Source of the DNA: Deltaproteobacteria bacterium
Lineage (GTDB): Bacteria; Desulfobacterota; GWC2-55-46; JAJCZF01
Assembly (NCBI GenBank): GCA_029262475.1
Contig: JAJCZG010000048.1
Span: 1 to 35,364, forward strand
Reading direction: 5' to 3'
DNA: 35,364 bases
This document shows, piece after piece, positions 15,464-25,750 of the stretch. A model generated the notes under the pieces. The model did not search any database. It was given only the letters and a program-made list of their open reading frames with translations, and was not told the DNA's origin. How positions within the stretch are numbered: the stretch's first letter is position 1; each line of letters starts with the position of its first letter. The position numbers and the translations under genes are program-made.

Positions 15464-16873
15464 CTACTCGACCCATGCGTCCTCGCCGCCGTAGTCGAAA
15501 TTCGACTGGTCTTCGAAGCGGGTGAACTCTCTAAGGAATGTGAGCTTTACGTCTCCTGTCGGGCCGTTACGCTGTTTGGATACCATTATCTCGGCGGTAT
15601 TCCTCCGCCCGCAGGTGCATAGCTCCTTCGGGCAATCGCAGTCGTTATAAACACTCTCTCTATAGACGAACATTACGATATCGGCGTCCTGCTCAATGGC
15701 CCCGGACTCCCTTAAGTCCGAGAGCATGGGCCTGCCGTCCGGGCGCTGCTCGGTCTTCCTGGATAGCTGCGAGAGGGCCATTACCGGGATATTAAGCTCC
15801 TTGGCGAGCGCCTTAAGGGACCTTGATATATCCGATATCTCTTGTTCGCGGCTATCTATGCCGCGACGACCCTTTAATAGCTGCAAGTAGTCGATTATGA
15901 CGAGGCCGATATTATGTTCCATCTTCCAACGCCTGGCCTTGGCGCGAATCTCAAGGACAGTTTGCGCGGCCGAATCGTCTATAAAGATCGGGGCCTCGTA
16001 GAGGGTGCCGACGGCGTTGGTGAGCTTCCCCCAGTCCTCTTCCTTAAGGTGACCGTTCCTGATCCTGCCAAGCCCGACCTTCGCTCTAGACGCAAGCAAC
16101 CTCTGCACCAACTGCTCTTTGCTCATCTCAAGCGAGAAGACGGCAACCGGGATATTCTCGTTTATCGCGACATTCTCGGCGATATTAAGGCAGAAAGCCG
16201 TCTTGCCCATACTTGGGCGTCCGGCGGCGATGATCAGATCAGAGGCCTGAAAACCGGCAGTAAGGGAATCGAGATCCGAGAAGCCCGACGGTACGCCGGT
16301 GATATGGGTCTTTTGTTCGTAGAGCTTCTCTATCGTCTCGAAGGTATCCTTGATTATATCCTTCAGCTTATAGACTTTTTTGGAGATCTTCTCCTGCGAG
16401 ACCTCGAATATCAGCCTCTCGGCGTCGTCTATGAAGGTGTCGATATCATCGACCCCCTCAAAACCCATCCTCGTTATCTCGGCGGCCTTATCTATCACCT
16501 TCCTGAGTAAAGATTTGCCCTTTACGATACGAGCGTAATAGAAGAGGTTCGCGGCCGTTGGAGTGGTCTCTGTAAGCTCAATGATATAAGAGATACCGCC
16601 TACGGAGTCGAGCGCAGTCGATTCACCGAAATAATTCTTGAGTGTTATGGCGTCAATAGGAGTATTGTTTTCGTAGAGAGCGACCATAGCCTGATAGATC
16701 TTGGTATGGACCGGGCTATAGAAGTCGGAACCGTCCGGGTCGAAGATCTCGATGGCCTTACTGATACCCTCGGGGTCGATTAAAATACCGCCAAGGGTGG
16801 CCTGCTCGGCCTCAAGGTTTTGCGGAGGGGCTTTTAATGGAACTACTTTTTTATTAGAGACTTCTTTCGGCAT
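15464..16873 (-). CDS. dnaB: Replicative DNA helicase
   Basis: This is the hexameric 5'-to-3' helicase of the replisome. The 469-residue product has an N-terminal DnaB domain (about 15-120, starting PPQNLEAEQATLGGIL), a linker, and a RecA-like ATPase domain with Walker A GRPSMGKT at 218-225, FSLEMSKEQLVQRLL, Walker B LVIIDYLQLL and the SREQEISDISRSLKALAKEL segment. No intein is present. It follows rplI in the widespread rpsF-rpsR-rplI-dnaB order, separated by a strong terminator. No good Shine-Dalgarno is visible before the ATG, so expression could be modest and depend on read-through. Confidence 0.97.
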   Translation of the reverse strand: MPKEVSNKKVVPLKAPPQNLEAEQATLGGILIDPEGISKAIEIFDPDGSDFYSPVHTKIYQAMVALYENNTPIDAITLKNYFGESTALDSVGGISYIIELTETTPTAANLFYYARIVKGKSLLRKVIDKAAEITRMGFEGVDDIDTFIDDAERLIFEVSQEKISKKVYKLKDIIKDTFETIEKLYEQKTHITGVPSGFSDLDSLTAGFQASDLIIAAGRPSMGKTAFCLNIAENVAINENIPVAVFSLEMSKEQLVQRLLASRAKVGLGRIRNGHLKEEDWGKLTNAVGTLYEAPIFIDDSAAQTVLEIRAKARRWKMEHNIGLVIIDYLQLLKGRRGIDSREQEISDISRSLKALAKELNIPVMALSQLSRKTEQRPDGRPMLSDLRESGAIEQDADIVMFVYRESVYNDCDCPKELCTCGRRNTAEIMVSKQRNGPTGDVKLTFLREFTRFEDQSNFDYGGEDAWVE

Positions 16874-16887
16874 GGCGGGGCACCGCT

Positions 16888-16935
16888 AAAATAGAAACGG
16901 GCGGGCGGCCATTTAATAAGCGGGCCGCTCGCCCG
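16888..16935 (-). terminator. Intrinsic terminator after rplI
   Basis: On the minus strand a 13-bp GC-rich stem with a single mismatch (16898-16910 pairing with 16923-16935) is followed by TTTCTATTTT. It separates the abundant ribosomal-protein transcript from dnaB and would lower helicase expression relative to rpsF-rpsR-rplI. Confidence 0.75.
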
Positions 16936-16964
16936 GATCGGGTTAATTAAAAAAAGACTCTGGC

Positions 16965-17579
16965 TTACTCGGCCTGCTCTTCTGATGCCGCTTCAACCGG
17001 TGCTTCTTCTGCTTCGGCCTCTACAGCTTCGGCTGTCTCTTCACTACCGGCTTCTTCGCTCTCGGGTGCCTCTTCGGTAGCTTCGGCTTCGGCCACGGCT
17101 TCTTCCGGGGCGACTTCCGCCACCTCAGGAACGTATCCATCACCGATGACAGTGACCTCGACACTGGCCGGGACTTCACTGTGTATCTTTACCGGCACGG
17201 AGACGGTGCCTACCGTCTTTATGTGCTCGTCGAGGCGAATGTACTTCTTGTCTATCACAAAACCCTCTTTAGCCAGGGTAGCGGCGATATCAGCCGAAGT
17301 GACCGAACCGAAGAGCTTGCCGCTTTCTGCAGACTTACGGGTAAAGCTTAGTGCCAGAGCGCCGAGCTTCTCAGAGAGCTCCTCGGCTACGCCCTTTACC
17401 TTGGCCCTCTTTACCAGGAGGACCTCCTGCATGGCTTCGTACTGCTTCAGGTTCCCCTTTGTAGCGAGGATTGCTATGCCCTTTGGTAAAAGGTAGTTTC
17501 TGGCGTAACCGTCTGCTACCTTTACAACCTCTCCGATAACGCCGAGAGAGGGATATTCTTCTTTAAGAATTATCTTCAT
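16965..17579 (-). CDS. rplI: 50S ribosomal protein L9 with acidic C-terminal extension
   Basis: L9 binds 23S rRNA near the L1 stalk through its N-terminal domain. The N-terminal signature is complete: LGVIGEVVKVADGYARNYLLPKG (about 12-34). The long connecting helix and the C-terminal domain follow to about residue 148. Beyond that lies a tail of about 54 residues (151-204) made almost wholly of Glu, Ala, Val and Ser, absent from the roughly 149-residue E. coli protein. A similar tail occurs on S6 in the same operon. Start ATG; the gene is 23 bases downstream of rpsR. Confidence 0.97.
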   Translation of the reverse strand: MKIILKEEYPSLGVIGEVVKVADGYARNYLLPKGIAILATKGNLKQYEAMQEVLLVKRAKVKGVAEELSEKLGALALSFTRKSAESGKLFGSVTSADIAATLAKEGFVIDKKYIRLDEHIKTVGTVSVPVKIHSEVPASVEVTVIGDGYVPEVAEVAPEEAVAEAEATEEAPESEEAGSEETAEAVEAEAEEAPVEAASEEQAE

Positions 17580-17602
17580 CTCACAAACTCCTTAGCCGCG
17601 GC

Positions 17603-17887
17603 TTATATGCTTATGGCCGAATACGGCAACAGGGCCACATTCCGTGCGCGTTTTATCGAAAGGCTCACTACCCTCTGGTGCTTGGCGCAGTTCCCGCTAA
17701 TACGACGAGGGACTATCTTTCCGCGCTCCGTTACAAAATACCTGAGGTTCTTAACGTCCTTATAGTCTATTCTATTCGCCGCGTTCAAGCAGAAACGGCA
17801 GATCTTCTTTCTCTGGAAAGAAGATCTCCTTGCTCCGCCGGGGCGTCCTTGCGGCCTTCCGCCGCCTCTTGTATCTCTATCACTCAT
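17603..17887 (-). CDS. rpsR: 30S ribosomal protein S18, zinc-ribbon form
   Basis: S18 dimerises with S6 on the platform of the small subunit. The 94-residue product has the conserved [25 protein letters not shown] core and an ending [13 protein letters not shown]. The motif CRFC upstream and C-x-x-H (GNCAKHQR) downstream mark the zinc-binding (C+) version, in contrast to the cysteine-poor E. coli form. The N-terminus is Gly/Arg-rich. Its ATG lies 8 bases inside the end of rpsF. The ssb gene that often sits between rpsF and rpsR is missing here. Confidence 0.96.
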   Translation of the reverse strand: MSDRDTRGGGRPQGRPGGARRSSFQRKKICRFCLNAANRIDYKDVKNLRYFVTERGKIVPRRISGNCAKHQRVVSLSIKRARNVALLPYSAISI

Positions 17888-18380
17888 CGCCAGCTCCTTC
17901 CTCGGCCTTAGCCTCCTCTGTTACCGGCTCGGCTTCCGCAACTGCTGCTGCCTTCTCGGCCTCCACAGCTTCTGCTGCTGCCTTCTCGGCCTCCGCGACT
18001 ACTGCGGCTGCCGCGGCCTTTTCAGCCTCCTCTGCTACTATGGCCGCTGCGGCGATAGAATTCTTCACCAGCTCGACATCGCTCTCGCTAAGGAGAATCG
18101 TCTGATAACGAAGCACATTCTCGTTTAGCCTTAGTATCCTCTCGACCTCGTTCTTGACGGCCACGGGAGAGGAGAAGACCGACAGGAAGTAGTAACCGTC
18201 GTTCTTCTTCATTATCGGGTAGGCGAGCTTGCGCCTGCCCCATTCATCGACCTTGTAGATACTGCCCCCGCCACCTTCGATGATCGAAGTGGTCTTCCCG
18301 ATAAGCTCCTGAACCGCCTCGGGTGCGAGGTCCGGGTTTACGATACCGAGGGTTTCGTAATCCCTTAACTCTTCTGACAT
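17880..18380 (-). CDS. rpsF: 30S ribosomal protein S6 with Ala/Glu/Lys-rich tail
   Basis: S6 forms a heterodimer with S18 on the 30S platform. The globular domain occupies about residues 5-105 ([41 protein letters not shown]). A tail of about 58 residues (109-166) follows that is almost wholly Ala, Glu, Lys and Val, with internal near-repeats of the type EKAAA. E. coli S6 also has an acidic tail that is extended by RimK glutamylation, but its sequence is different and shorter. An AAGGAG Shine-Dalgarno lies 7 bases before the ATG. First gene of rpsF-rpsR-rplI. Confidence 0.96.
   Translation of the reverse strand: MSEELRDYETLGIVNPDLAPEAVQELIGKTTSIIEGGGGSIYKVDEWGRRKLAYPIMKKNDGYYFLSVFSSPVAVKNEVERILRLNENVLRYQTILLSESDVELVKNSIAAAAIVAEEAEKAAAAAVVAEAEKAAAEAVEAEKAAAVAEAEPVTEEAKAEEGAGDE
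17942..17994. repeat. Tandem 30-bp-period repeat within the rpsF tail
   Basis: A 23-base sequence occurs exactly twice, at 17942-17964 and 17972-17994, with a period of 30 bases (10 codons). It encodes the EAEKAAAE/V-type segments of the S6 tail. Exact DNA identity suggests a recent in-frame duplication and a site prone to slippage. Confidence 0.7.
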
Positions 18381-18394
18381 AATGATACTCCTTC

Positions 18395-18450
18395 CGAATC
18401 CCCGCTCTTACTGAAGAGCGGGTTCGCCCCATTCTCCATATGGATGGGGC
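18395..18450 (-). promoter_or_regulatory. Structured rpsF leader: two tandem hairpins before the Shine-Dalgarno
   Basis: In the minus-strand leader, hairpin A (18426-18450) has a 7-bp stem GCCCCAT/ATGGGGC. Hairpin B (18395-18426) has a 9-bp stem CCCGCTCTT/AAGAGCGGG with a CAGT loop and a further 4-bp CGAA/TTCG stem beyond a 2-base GA bulge. Hairpin B ends at the edge of the GGAAGGAG ribosome site. S6:S18 autoregulation through rpsF leaders is known in other bacteria. I cannot confirm the published motif here, so this is a candidate of that kind. Confidence 0.45.
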
Positions 18451-18550
18451 AAGGACGTTAAACTCTGGCGCGCTCCAAAAGATTACAGATTAACCGTAAG
18501 AAGCGGGCCCACCAATACTCAAAAAGATAACCGTATAAACGGAAACAAGC

Positions 18551-18579
18551 AATATACTATATGAATGCTTATAAATCAA
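18551..18579 (-). promoter_or_regulatory. Promoter of the rpsF-rpsR-rplI operon
   Basis: On the minus strand TTGATT (18574-18579), a 17-base spacer and TATATT (18551-18556) make a good sigma70 match. Transcription from about 18544 would give a leader of roughly 165 bases containing the two hairpins at 18395-18450. It separates the ribosomal genes from the upstream reductase gene. Confidence 0.55.
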
Positions 18580-18652
18580 GGCTATTTTAGTTCTTTTAAG
18601 AAAAGAAGGGGGTAAAAGCCGGGATAATACTTTGCCACTACGGCCCTTGGCC

Positions 18653-19828
18653 TTAACGGGGGGTATTTAAGTAGAACTTTGGTATTCTTGGAAGAAGCCA
18701 TAAGAGGAACTCTTTATAGGTGGAGCGCGACGCCGGGATATCCATCATCCTGCTCACGAGCGAAGCGTGCTCGATCATGATACTAAAAAATATTTCCGGG
18801 GAGTAGTGCATAAGGCGGCTTAGAATCAGCGCGTACCGGAGATTATCGTTGAATTCGCTCTTGCACGCCGACTTGTACGCCGCATCCATTTGAGCCCCTC
18901 CCCAGCCGTTTAAGAAATTTCCGGAGACCATATCGGCGGCAATCTGACCGCTCCTTATGGCGTAGGCTATCCCCTCGCCGGTAAAGGCATCAACAAAGCC
19001 TGCGGCGTCTCCGGCAAGCAGAACCCTCCCGGAGCCAACTCTGCGCTCTATCCCGCCTACGGGTATCATGTGCCCGGCCTGCTTGTATATCGTCTTTAAC
19101 GGGCGGGCTCCGTCGTCAACAACAAAACCTTTATTAGAGAGGAAACGCGCAAGAGCGAGCTTCGGCTTCGTCATGTACTTTGCTACTCCGCCAACCCCGA
19201 CCGAATAATAACCGTTGTGCGGGAAGACCCAGCCGTAGCCGTTCCTTACGGCGCTGAAATCTAATTCTATAAGGTCTTTGGATTCTTTAACGATATCCAC
19301 CCCCGTATCCTCCGCTACGCCGCGCTCGACGGCTATCGCGTACTCCTTCTTCGTATCCGGCCTGCGGACCCTTCGCTTAAGGGAGCCGTGGGCCCCCTCT
19401 GCCGTTATGAGGTAGCGCGCGCGGTACTCTCTACCCCCGGCGCGTACTGAGACACCGTCGCTATCTTCCTTGTAATCCGTAACGGCCATACCGTCGACGA
19501 CAATTGCACCCGCCTCCTCGGCTTTTTGAAGGAGCAAATAATCAAAGCGGCTCCTGGTAACGGTAATAGCCAGCCTGTAGCTCTTCCGACTAACAATGGA
19601 GCGGCCTTTATAAGAGACTTTTACACCGAATATATCTTCTTCGCTTATTTCAAGAGGAATGGGGAAATCGAGGAACGAGAGGGCGTGCTCGGAGACTGCG
19701 CCGCCGCACGGCTTATGGCGCGGCAACACCTCCTTCTCCAGAAGCAGGGTTCTCAGGCCGTTTTTAGCGGCACGCCTCGCGGCCGAGCCCCCGGAGGGGC
19801 CGCCGCCAGCTATGATTATGTCGTACAT
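18653..19828 (-). CDS. Geranylgeranyl reductase family FAD-dependent oxidoreductase
   Basis: The 391-residue flavoprotein has an N-terminal Rossmann motif (IIIAGGGPSGGSAARRAA, about 4-21), the PRHKPCGG signature at 36-43 that marks the geranylgeranyl reductase (ChlP/GGR) family, and GDAAGFVDAFTGEGIAYAI as the second FAD motif. Family members saturate double bonds in isoprenoid chains of lipids, chlorophyll or quinones (MenJ-type). The substrate cannot be told from sequence. It starts 9 bases after the proS stop and probably belongs to a ppiD-proS-GGR transcript. In a bacterium without evidence of photosynthesis here, a quinone or polyprenyl substrate is most plausible. Confidence 0.85.
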   Translation of the reverse strand: MYDIIIAGGGPSGGSAARRAAKNGLRTLLLEKEVLPRHKPCGGAVSEHALSFLDFPIPLEISEEDIFGVKVSYKGRSIVSRKSYRLAITVTRSRFDYLLLQKAEEAGAIVVDGMAVTDYKEDSDGVSVRAGGREYRARYLITAEGAHGSLKRRVRRPDTKKEYAIAVERGVAEDTGVDIVKESKDLIELDFSAVRNGYGWVFPHNGYYSVGVGGVAKYMTKPKLALARFLSNKGFVVDDGARPLKTIYKQAGHMIPVGGIERRVGSGRVLLAGDAAGFVDAFTGEGIAYAIRSGQIAADMVSGNFLNGWGGAQMDAAYKSACKSEFNDNLRYALILSRLMHYSPEIFFSIMIEHASLVSRMMDIPASRSTYKEFLLWLLPRIPKFYLNTPR

Positions 19829-19837
19829 GGCAAAATA

Positions 19838-21565
19838 TCATCCCGATGGCGGAATCTTCAGAATACGGATTATCTCGGCGACGGTATCCTTGTAGCCTAC
19901 GAGCCTGGTCTCTCCACCGCGCTCTTTGATCTCCACGGATTCCTCTTTCATCGTATTAGTGCTTACGGTAATCCTTACCGGTATGCCGATAAGGTCAAGG
20001 TCCTTGAACTTAACCCCGGCGCGCTCATTTCTGTCGTCCATGAGTGTCGGGATGCCCTTATCCATTAGGCCGAAGTAGAGGCTCTCGGCGAGTTCCAGAG
20101 AGTCGTGGTCCTTCATGGTTACGGCTGCTATACATACCTGATACGGGGCAATAGGGACGGGCCACCGGATACCGGCCTCGTCGTGGTTCTGCTCTATGGC
20201 CGCTGCGGCGGTCCTGCCGATGCCGATGCCGTAACAACCCATGATCATCGGCTTCTCCTTGCCGTTCTCATCAAGGAATTTAGCGCCCATCGACTCGCTG
20301 TACTTGGTGCCGAGCATGAAGATATGACCGACCTCTATGCCCCTGAAGAGCTTAAAACTTCCCTCGTCGCACCTTGGGCACTTGTCGCCTGATCCGGCGA
20401 CCCTTAAGTCCGTATACTCGGCTGAGAAGTCACGCCCCGGCTCTACGTTCCTCAAGTGCGCGCCCTCCTCATTTGCGCCGGTTACGGCCCCTCTCATGGA
20501 ACGTACGCTAAAATCGGCGATGAGTTTGCCCTTTAACCCCACCGGCCCAACGTAGCCCGAAGGGGCTCCGGTAATTTCACTTACGATATCCTCAGAGGCA
20601 AGCTCCGCCCAGGAGGCCGAAGCAGCGCGCTTTACCTTAATATTATTTATCTCAAGATCGCCCCTCACAAGAGCCATAACAGGCCCCTTGTCGGTATTGT
20701 ATACGAGGCTCTTTATGAGTGTCTCGGGCTTGACCTTTAAGAACTCGCTTACTTCGTCAATGCTCTTCTTGCCCGGAGTCGAAACCTTCTCAGGCAGAGG
20801 AAGCGAAGAGGCTGCCTCAGACGACGAAGCGCCCTCACCGGCCGGAAGCCCTATCTCGGCCCTCTCGACATTAGCGGCGTAGTCGCACTTCTCGCAGCTT
20901 ACAATGGCGTCCTCACCCGTATCGGCAAGGACCATAAACTCGTGAGAGAAGTTACCGCCGATATTACCGGTATCCGCCTCGACGGCCCTGAAATCCAGAC
21001 CGCAGCGCTCGAATATCCTGCTATAGGCGGCCTTCATGTTGAGGTACTCCTTCTCGGCGCATTCTTCGGTGACATGGAAGGAGTAGGCGTCCTTCATAAC
21101 GAACTCCCTACCCCTCATAAGACCGAAGCGGGGACGAATTTCATCGCGGAACTTCGTCTGTATCTGAAAGAGGTTCATCGGAAGATTCTTATACGAGCGG
21201 ACCTCTCCTGCGACGAGGTTAGTTACGACCTCCTCGTGGGTTGGGCCGAGGCAGAAGTCGCGACCGTGGCGGTCATTTAGACGCAAAAGCTCCTTACCGT
21301 ACTCGTCCCACCTGCCGCTCTCCTTCCAGAGCTCCGAGGGGACGACCATCGGCATGGTAACCTCCTGGGCTCCGGCGAGCATCATCTCCTCGCGAACTAT
21401 ATTCTCAACACTTTTTAGAACATTAACGCCGAGCGGAAGGAGGGTATAGATGCCGGCGGCAACCTTCCTTATCATACCGGCCCGTAGCATAAGCTTGTGG
21501 CTTACGACTTCGGCATCGGCCGGAGACTCCCTCAGGGTCGGCGCAAAAAGTTTAGAAAAACGCAT
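19838..21565 (-). CDS. proS: Prolyl-tRNA synthetase
   Basis: This class II aminoacyl-tRNA synthetase charges tRNA(Pro). The product is 575 residues, the standard bacterial type. Motif 2 is visible as FRDEIRPRFGLMRGREFVMKDAYSFH in overlapping form at about 138-163, and motif 3 as GCYGIGIGR. Between motifs 2 and 3 lies the editing insertion (about 230-390, with LIADFSVRSMRGAVTGANE) that removes mis-charged Ala-tRNA(Pro). A C-terminal anticodon-binding domain follows (IAPYQVCIAAV...). It is 34 bases downstream of ppiD and 9 bases upstream of the reductase gene. Confidence 0.97.
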   Translation of the reverse strand: MRFSKLFAPTLRESPADAEVVSHKLMLRAGMIRKVAAGIYTLLPLGVNVLKSVENIVREEMMLAGAQEVTMPMVVPSELWKESGRWDEYGKELLRLNDRHGRDFCLGPTHEEVVTNLVAGEVRSYKNLPMNLFQIQTKFRDEIRPRFGLMRGREFVMKDAYSFHVTEECAEKEYLNMKAAYSRIFERCGLDFRAVEADTGNIGGNFSHEFMVLADTGEDAIVSCEKCDYAANVERAEIGLPAGEGASSSEAASSLPLPEKVSTPGKKSIDEVSEFLKVKPETLIKSLVYNTDKGPVMALVRGDLEINNIKVKRAASASWAELASEDIVSEITGAPSGYVGPVGLKGKLIADFSVRSMRGAVTGANEEGAHLRNVEPGRDFSAEYTDLRVAGSGDKCPRCDEGSFKLFRGIEVGHIFMLGTKYSESMGAKFLDENGKEKPMIMGCYGIGIGRTAAAAIEQNHDEAGIRWPVPIAPYQVCIAAVTMKDHDSLELAESLYFGLMDKGIPTLMDDRNERAGVKFKDLDLIGIPVRITVSTNTMKEESVEIKERGGETRLVGYKDTVAEIIRILKIPPSG

Positions 21566-21599
21566 AAATTAAAACTCCTTAAATATCTATAATAAGTAT

Positions 21600-23489
21600 C
21601 TATAAAAGATCCTGATTCACCCTTAGTTCCGCACCCTCGCGAAGGCTCTCAATCCAGTCGGTCATAGCCTCTGTCTTCCCTTCCTCGGCGAGCATGTTCA
21701 TGTAGGCTTCCTTGTTTTCATCGAAGGCCTTCCTCTCGGCGTCCTTAAAATCCTTGTATTTAAATACATAAAAGATACTGTTATCTTCGACGACTTCACC
21801 AAAGTAAGGGGCCTCCGGGGTGACGTCAAAGAAGCCGTCCCTACCTGTTACGTTCAGGCTCAAGTCCCTCAGATAACCGCTCCTCTTAATAGCGAGCTCC
21901 GTAGCGCCGGACTCGAAACTTTCTCCCTTGGCCTCCTCTTCGAAGGTTGCACCCTCAGAAAGCCTTTTTAGTAGCCCTTCGGCTGCCTCACTGGCAAGCT
22001 TAACGGACTTAGCCTTCTTCGCCGCCGCCGTTACCTTCGAGGCGACCTCTTCAAACGGAGGGATATGCTCTTCCACACGCTCCGTAACCTTTATGAGATA
22101 TACCGTCTCTTTTGCTTCTACCGGGGCGCTAACGCCGCCGGCGTCAAGGCCGAAGGCCGCGCTCCTGGCGAGGTCGTCAAGGGCTATTTCGTTATCCCTG
22201 TCGCCCTCGGCGAATGGCCCGGCCTCGGCGAATTTAAAGCCCGCGTCCTCGGCGGCCTTCTTTAGCGCGTCTGCGTCGCCCGCCGCTTCAAAGGCGACCG
22301 TAAGCTCAGCGGCTCTTCCCACGGCTAACGCCCCGGCCTCGACACGAGCAAACTTCGGCGTAAGATCTTCCCTTACCTCTTTAAGCGGCCTGTAGCCGCT
22401 ATCCTTCTTATCCTCGACCTTAATAATATGAAAGCCGTATACCGTCTCTACGAGGCCACTCACTTCCCCCGGGGCCATGGAGAAGGCCGCATCTTCAAAC
22501 GGTTTTACCATAGTGCCTTCTGTGAAGTAACTTAGGTCTCCGCCCTTTTTGGCCGAGCCCGGGTCCTCTGAGAATTCCTTGGCGAGTTTAGCAAAGCCCT
22601 CGCCTGCCTTTACCCGTTCAAGCAGCCCCGATGCCTTCTTCCTGGACTGCTCCTTATCTTTACCGTTCCTTACGAGTATATGACGTGCCCGGATCTTGGC
22701 GGGCGTAAAGTAATCTTCTTTATGTTCCTCGTAGAAATTCTTAAGATCGTCCTCGGAGGGGACCATCTCCTTTGCCAGATCATCAATACCGAGCTTAGCG
22801 TAATACACCTTTATCTTCGTAGGCTCGGTAAAGGTAAAGCCGTGCTCGTCAAAGTATTTGGAGACCTCTTCGGTATCCGGCTCGGCATCTGCGATGAAAC
22901 TCTCGGGCTTGGCGGAGATATAATCGAATGAGACGGAGCGGTTATCGGCAGCGTACCTCTTCCATGCGTCTTCTTCCGTGACCTCAAGCTCGCTTACGAC
23001 CTTCTCCCTCATCTTCTCCATGATGAGATCCTGACGAACGCCGCTCTCGAACTCCGAGACCTCCATGCGGTTTTGCTGCAAGACGGAGAAGTACTTCTCT
23101 TTATTAAAGACACCGTTATCCTGGAATACCGGGATATTAAGAATTATATCCTGCACCTCGCTGTCGGAGACTGTCATCCCATCCTTATTAGCGGCCTTCA
23201 ATATTAAAATATTATTTATGAGCATACTGACCGTCCTGTCGCGAATACCCATCTTATCGAGCAGGTCTTCGGAGAAACGGTCGCCCATCTGGTCTTTAAG
23301 GTAGTTTACCTGCTGCCTGTAGAGCTTCTGGTACTCGTTAACGGATATTTTTTCTCCATCGACCATCGCGACGTAATTCTTCGCTCCACCGCCTGTGGGT
23401 ATCCCGAAGAAGACAAAGCCGAGGACGATTACGCCGAGTATTCCAATGAGCAGGCCGGAATTCTTCTTATTTCTGAAAATATCTAACAT
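21600..23489 (-). CDS. ppiD: PpiD-like periplasmic peptidyl-prolyl isomerase / chaperone
   Basis: The 629-residue protein is anchored by one N-terminal transmembrane helix (about 11-29) with a basic cytosolic start, the PpiD/SurA_N_3 arrangement. A SurA-like chaperone region follows, then a parvulin rotamase domain at about 265-358 (RARHILV, GGDLSYF, PFEDAAFSM, YGFHIIKV) and a C-terminal helical region. The family helps outer-membrane and periplasmic proteins fold after Sec translocation. GGAGGT lies 7 bases before the ATG. It heads the likely ppiD-proS-GGR transcript and is divergent from mreB. Confidence 0.92.
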   Translation of the reverse strand: MLDIFRNKKNSGLLIGILGVIVLGFVFFGIPTGGGAKNYVAMVDGEKISVNEYQKLYRQQVNYLKDQMGDRFSEDLLDKMGIRDRTVSMLINNILILKAANKDGMTVSDSEVQDIILNIPVFQDNGVFNKEKYFSVLQQNRMEVSEFESGVRQDLIMEKMREKVVSELEVTEEDAWKRYAADNRSVSFDYISAKPESFIADAEPDTEEVSKYFDEHGFTFTEPTKIKVYYAKLGIDDLAKEMVPSEDDLKNFYEEHKEDYFTPAKIRARHILVRNGKDKEQSRKKASGLLERVKAGEGFAKLAKEFSEDPGSAKKGGDLSYFTEGTMVKPFEDAAFSMAPGEVSGLVETVYGFHIIKVEDKKDSGYRPLKEVREDLTPKFARVEAGALAVGRAAELTVAFEAAGDADALKKAAEDAGFKFAEAGPFAEGDRDNEIALDDLARSAAFGLDAGGVSAPVEAKETVYLIKVTERVEEHIPPFEEVASKVTAAAKKAKSVKLASEAAEGLLKRLSEGATFEEEAKGESFESGATELAIKRSGYLRDLSLNVTGRDGFFDVTPEAPYFGEVVEDNSIFYVFKYKDFKDAERKAFDENKEAYMNMLAEEGKTEAMTDWIESLREGAELRVNQDLL

Positions 23490-24853
<1,364 letters not shown>

Positions 24854-24889
24854 CGGACAGATGAAGCAACGACCGTATAACGGGCCAGG

Positions 24890-25750
24890 ATGAACTCCTT
24901 TATCAAACGAAAACGTATCCTACTCTTAGCCATCGTCCTGTGCCTTATTTCTCTACACCTGGCCATCTCCGGCAGGTCACAGGAAAAAGGCGACCGGTTC
25001 ATAGAAAACCTCCTTTCAGCCGTAGCCTACCCTTTTCAGGCAGCATTCTCAGGCACCTATAACGGCGTAAGTTCCGTATGGAATAACTACATCTACCTCG
25101 TTCGACTTAAAGAGGCCAACGACGAGCAGAAGGATACAATTTTAAGGTTCGTCGAAGAAAACAACACGCTCAGAGAAGCCCTCCATGAAAACAGGAGACT
25201 GAAAGACCTCCTCTCCCTCAAAGAAGAATCAAGATTCCAGACCGTCGCCGCCAAGGTGCTGACCTACAATATCAGTACGTGGACGAAGACGATAAAGATA
25301 AACAGAGGGGAACGCGACGGCGTGACCGACGACATGCCGCTTATTAGCCCCGAAGGCATGGTCGGAAGGGTAATCAATACCTCGAAGAGGAGCGCCGAAG
25401 CGCTCCTTATAACCGACCCCCGCTCAAGCATAGACGTCGTGCTTCAGAGGACGAGGGTTCGGGCAGTCGCCGAAGGGGACGGCTCCGGGGGGCTCATCCT
25501 TAAATACATCCGTGATCTTGAGGATATACGCATAGGCGATAAGGTCGTCACCGCAGGCCTTTCCGGCATCTTCCCGCGCAAACTCCCGATAGGTGTCGTA
25601 ACCCTGGTCGAAGCCGGGGACGATAACTTCTTTAAACGCGTCTTCATCAAACCTCACGCCGACATATTAAAGCTTGAGGAGGTTCTTGTCGCCAAAACAG
25701 TCCATTCAAAGACGAGTAAGTCAAGCGACGAGAAGACGGAGGAGAGATGA
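24890..25750 (+). CDS. mreC: Rod shape-determining protein MreC
   Basis: MreC is a bitopic membrane protein that links MreB to the periplasmic wall synthases and activates PBP2. The 286-residue product has one transmembrane helix (about 9-26), a coiled coil at roughly 66-105 rich in Leu, Glu and Asn, and a beta-barrel periplasmic domain with VTDDMPLISPEGMVGRV and DPRSSIDVVLQRT, both typical of MreC. The stop overlaps the mreD ATG by four bases, indicating coupled translation. Confidence 0.95.
   Translation: MNSFIKRKRILLLAIVLCLISLHLAISGRSQEKGDRFIENLLSAVAYPFQAAFSGTYNGVSSVWNNYIYLVRLKEANDEQKDTILRFVEENNTLREALHENRRLKDLLSLKEESRFQTVAAKVLTYNISTWTKTIKINRGERDGVTDDMPLISPEGMVGRVINTSKRSAEALLITDPRSSIDVVLQRTRVRAVAEGDGSGGLILKYIRDLEDIRIGDKVVTAGLSGIFPRKLPIGVVTLVEAGDDNFFKRVFIKPHADILKLEEVLVAKTVHSKTSKSSDEKTEER

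Noticed and set aside
19526-20068. A 180-codon plus-strand open frame across the GGR-proS junction
   Set aside because: It is antisense to two well-supported genes and its residues show no domain.
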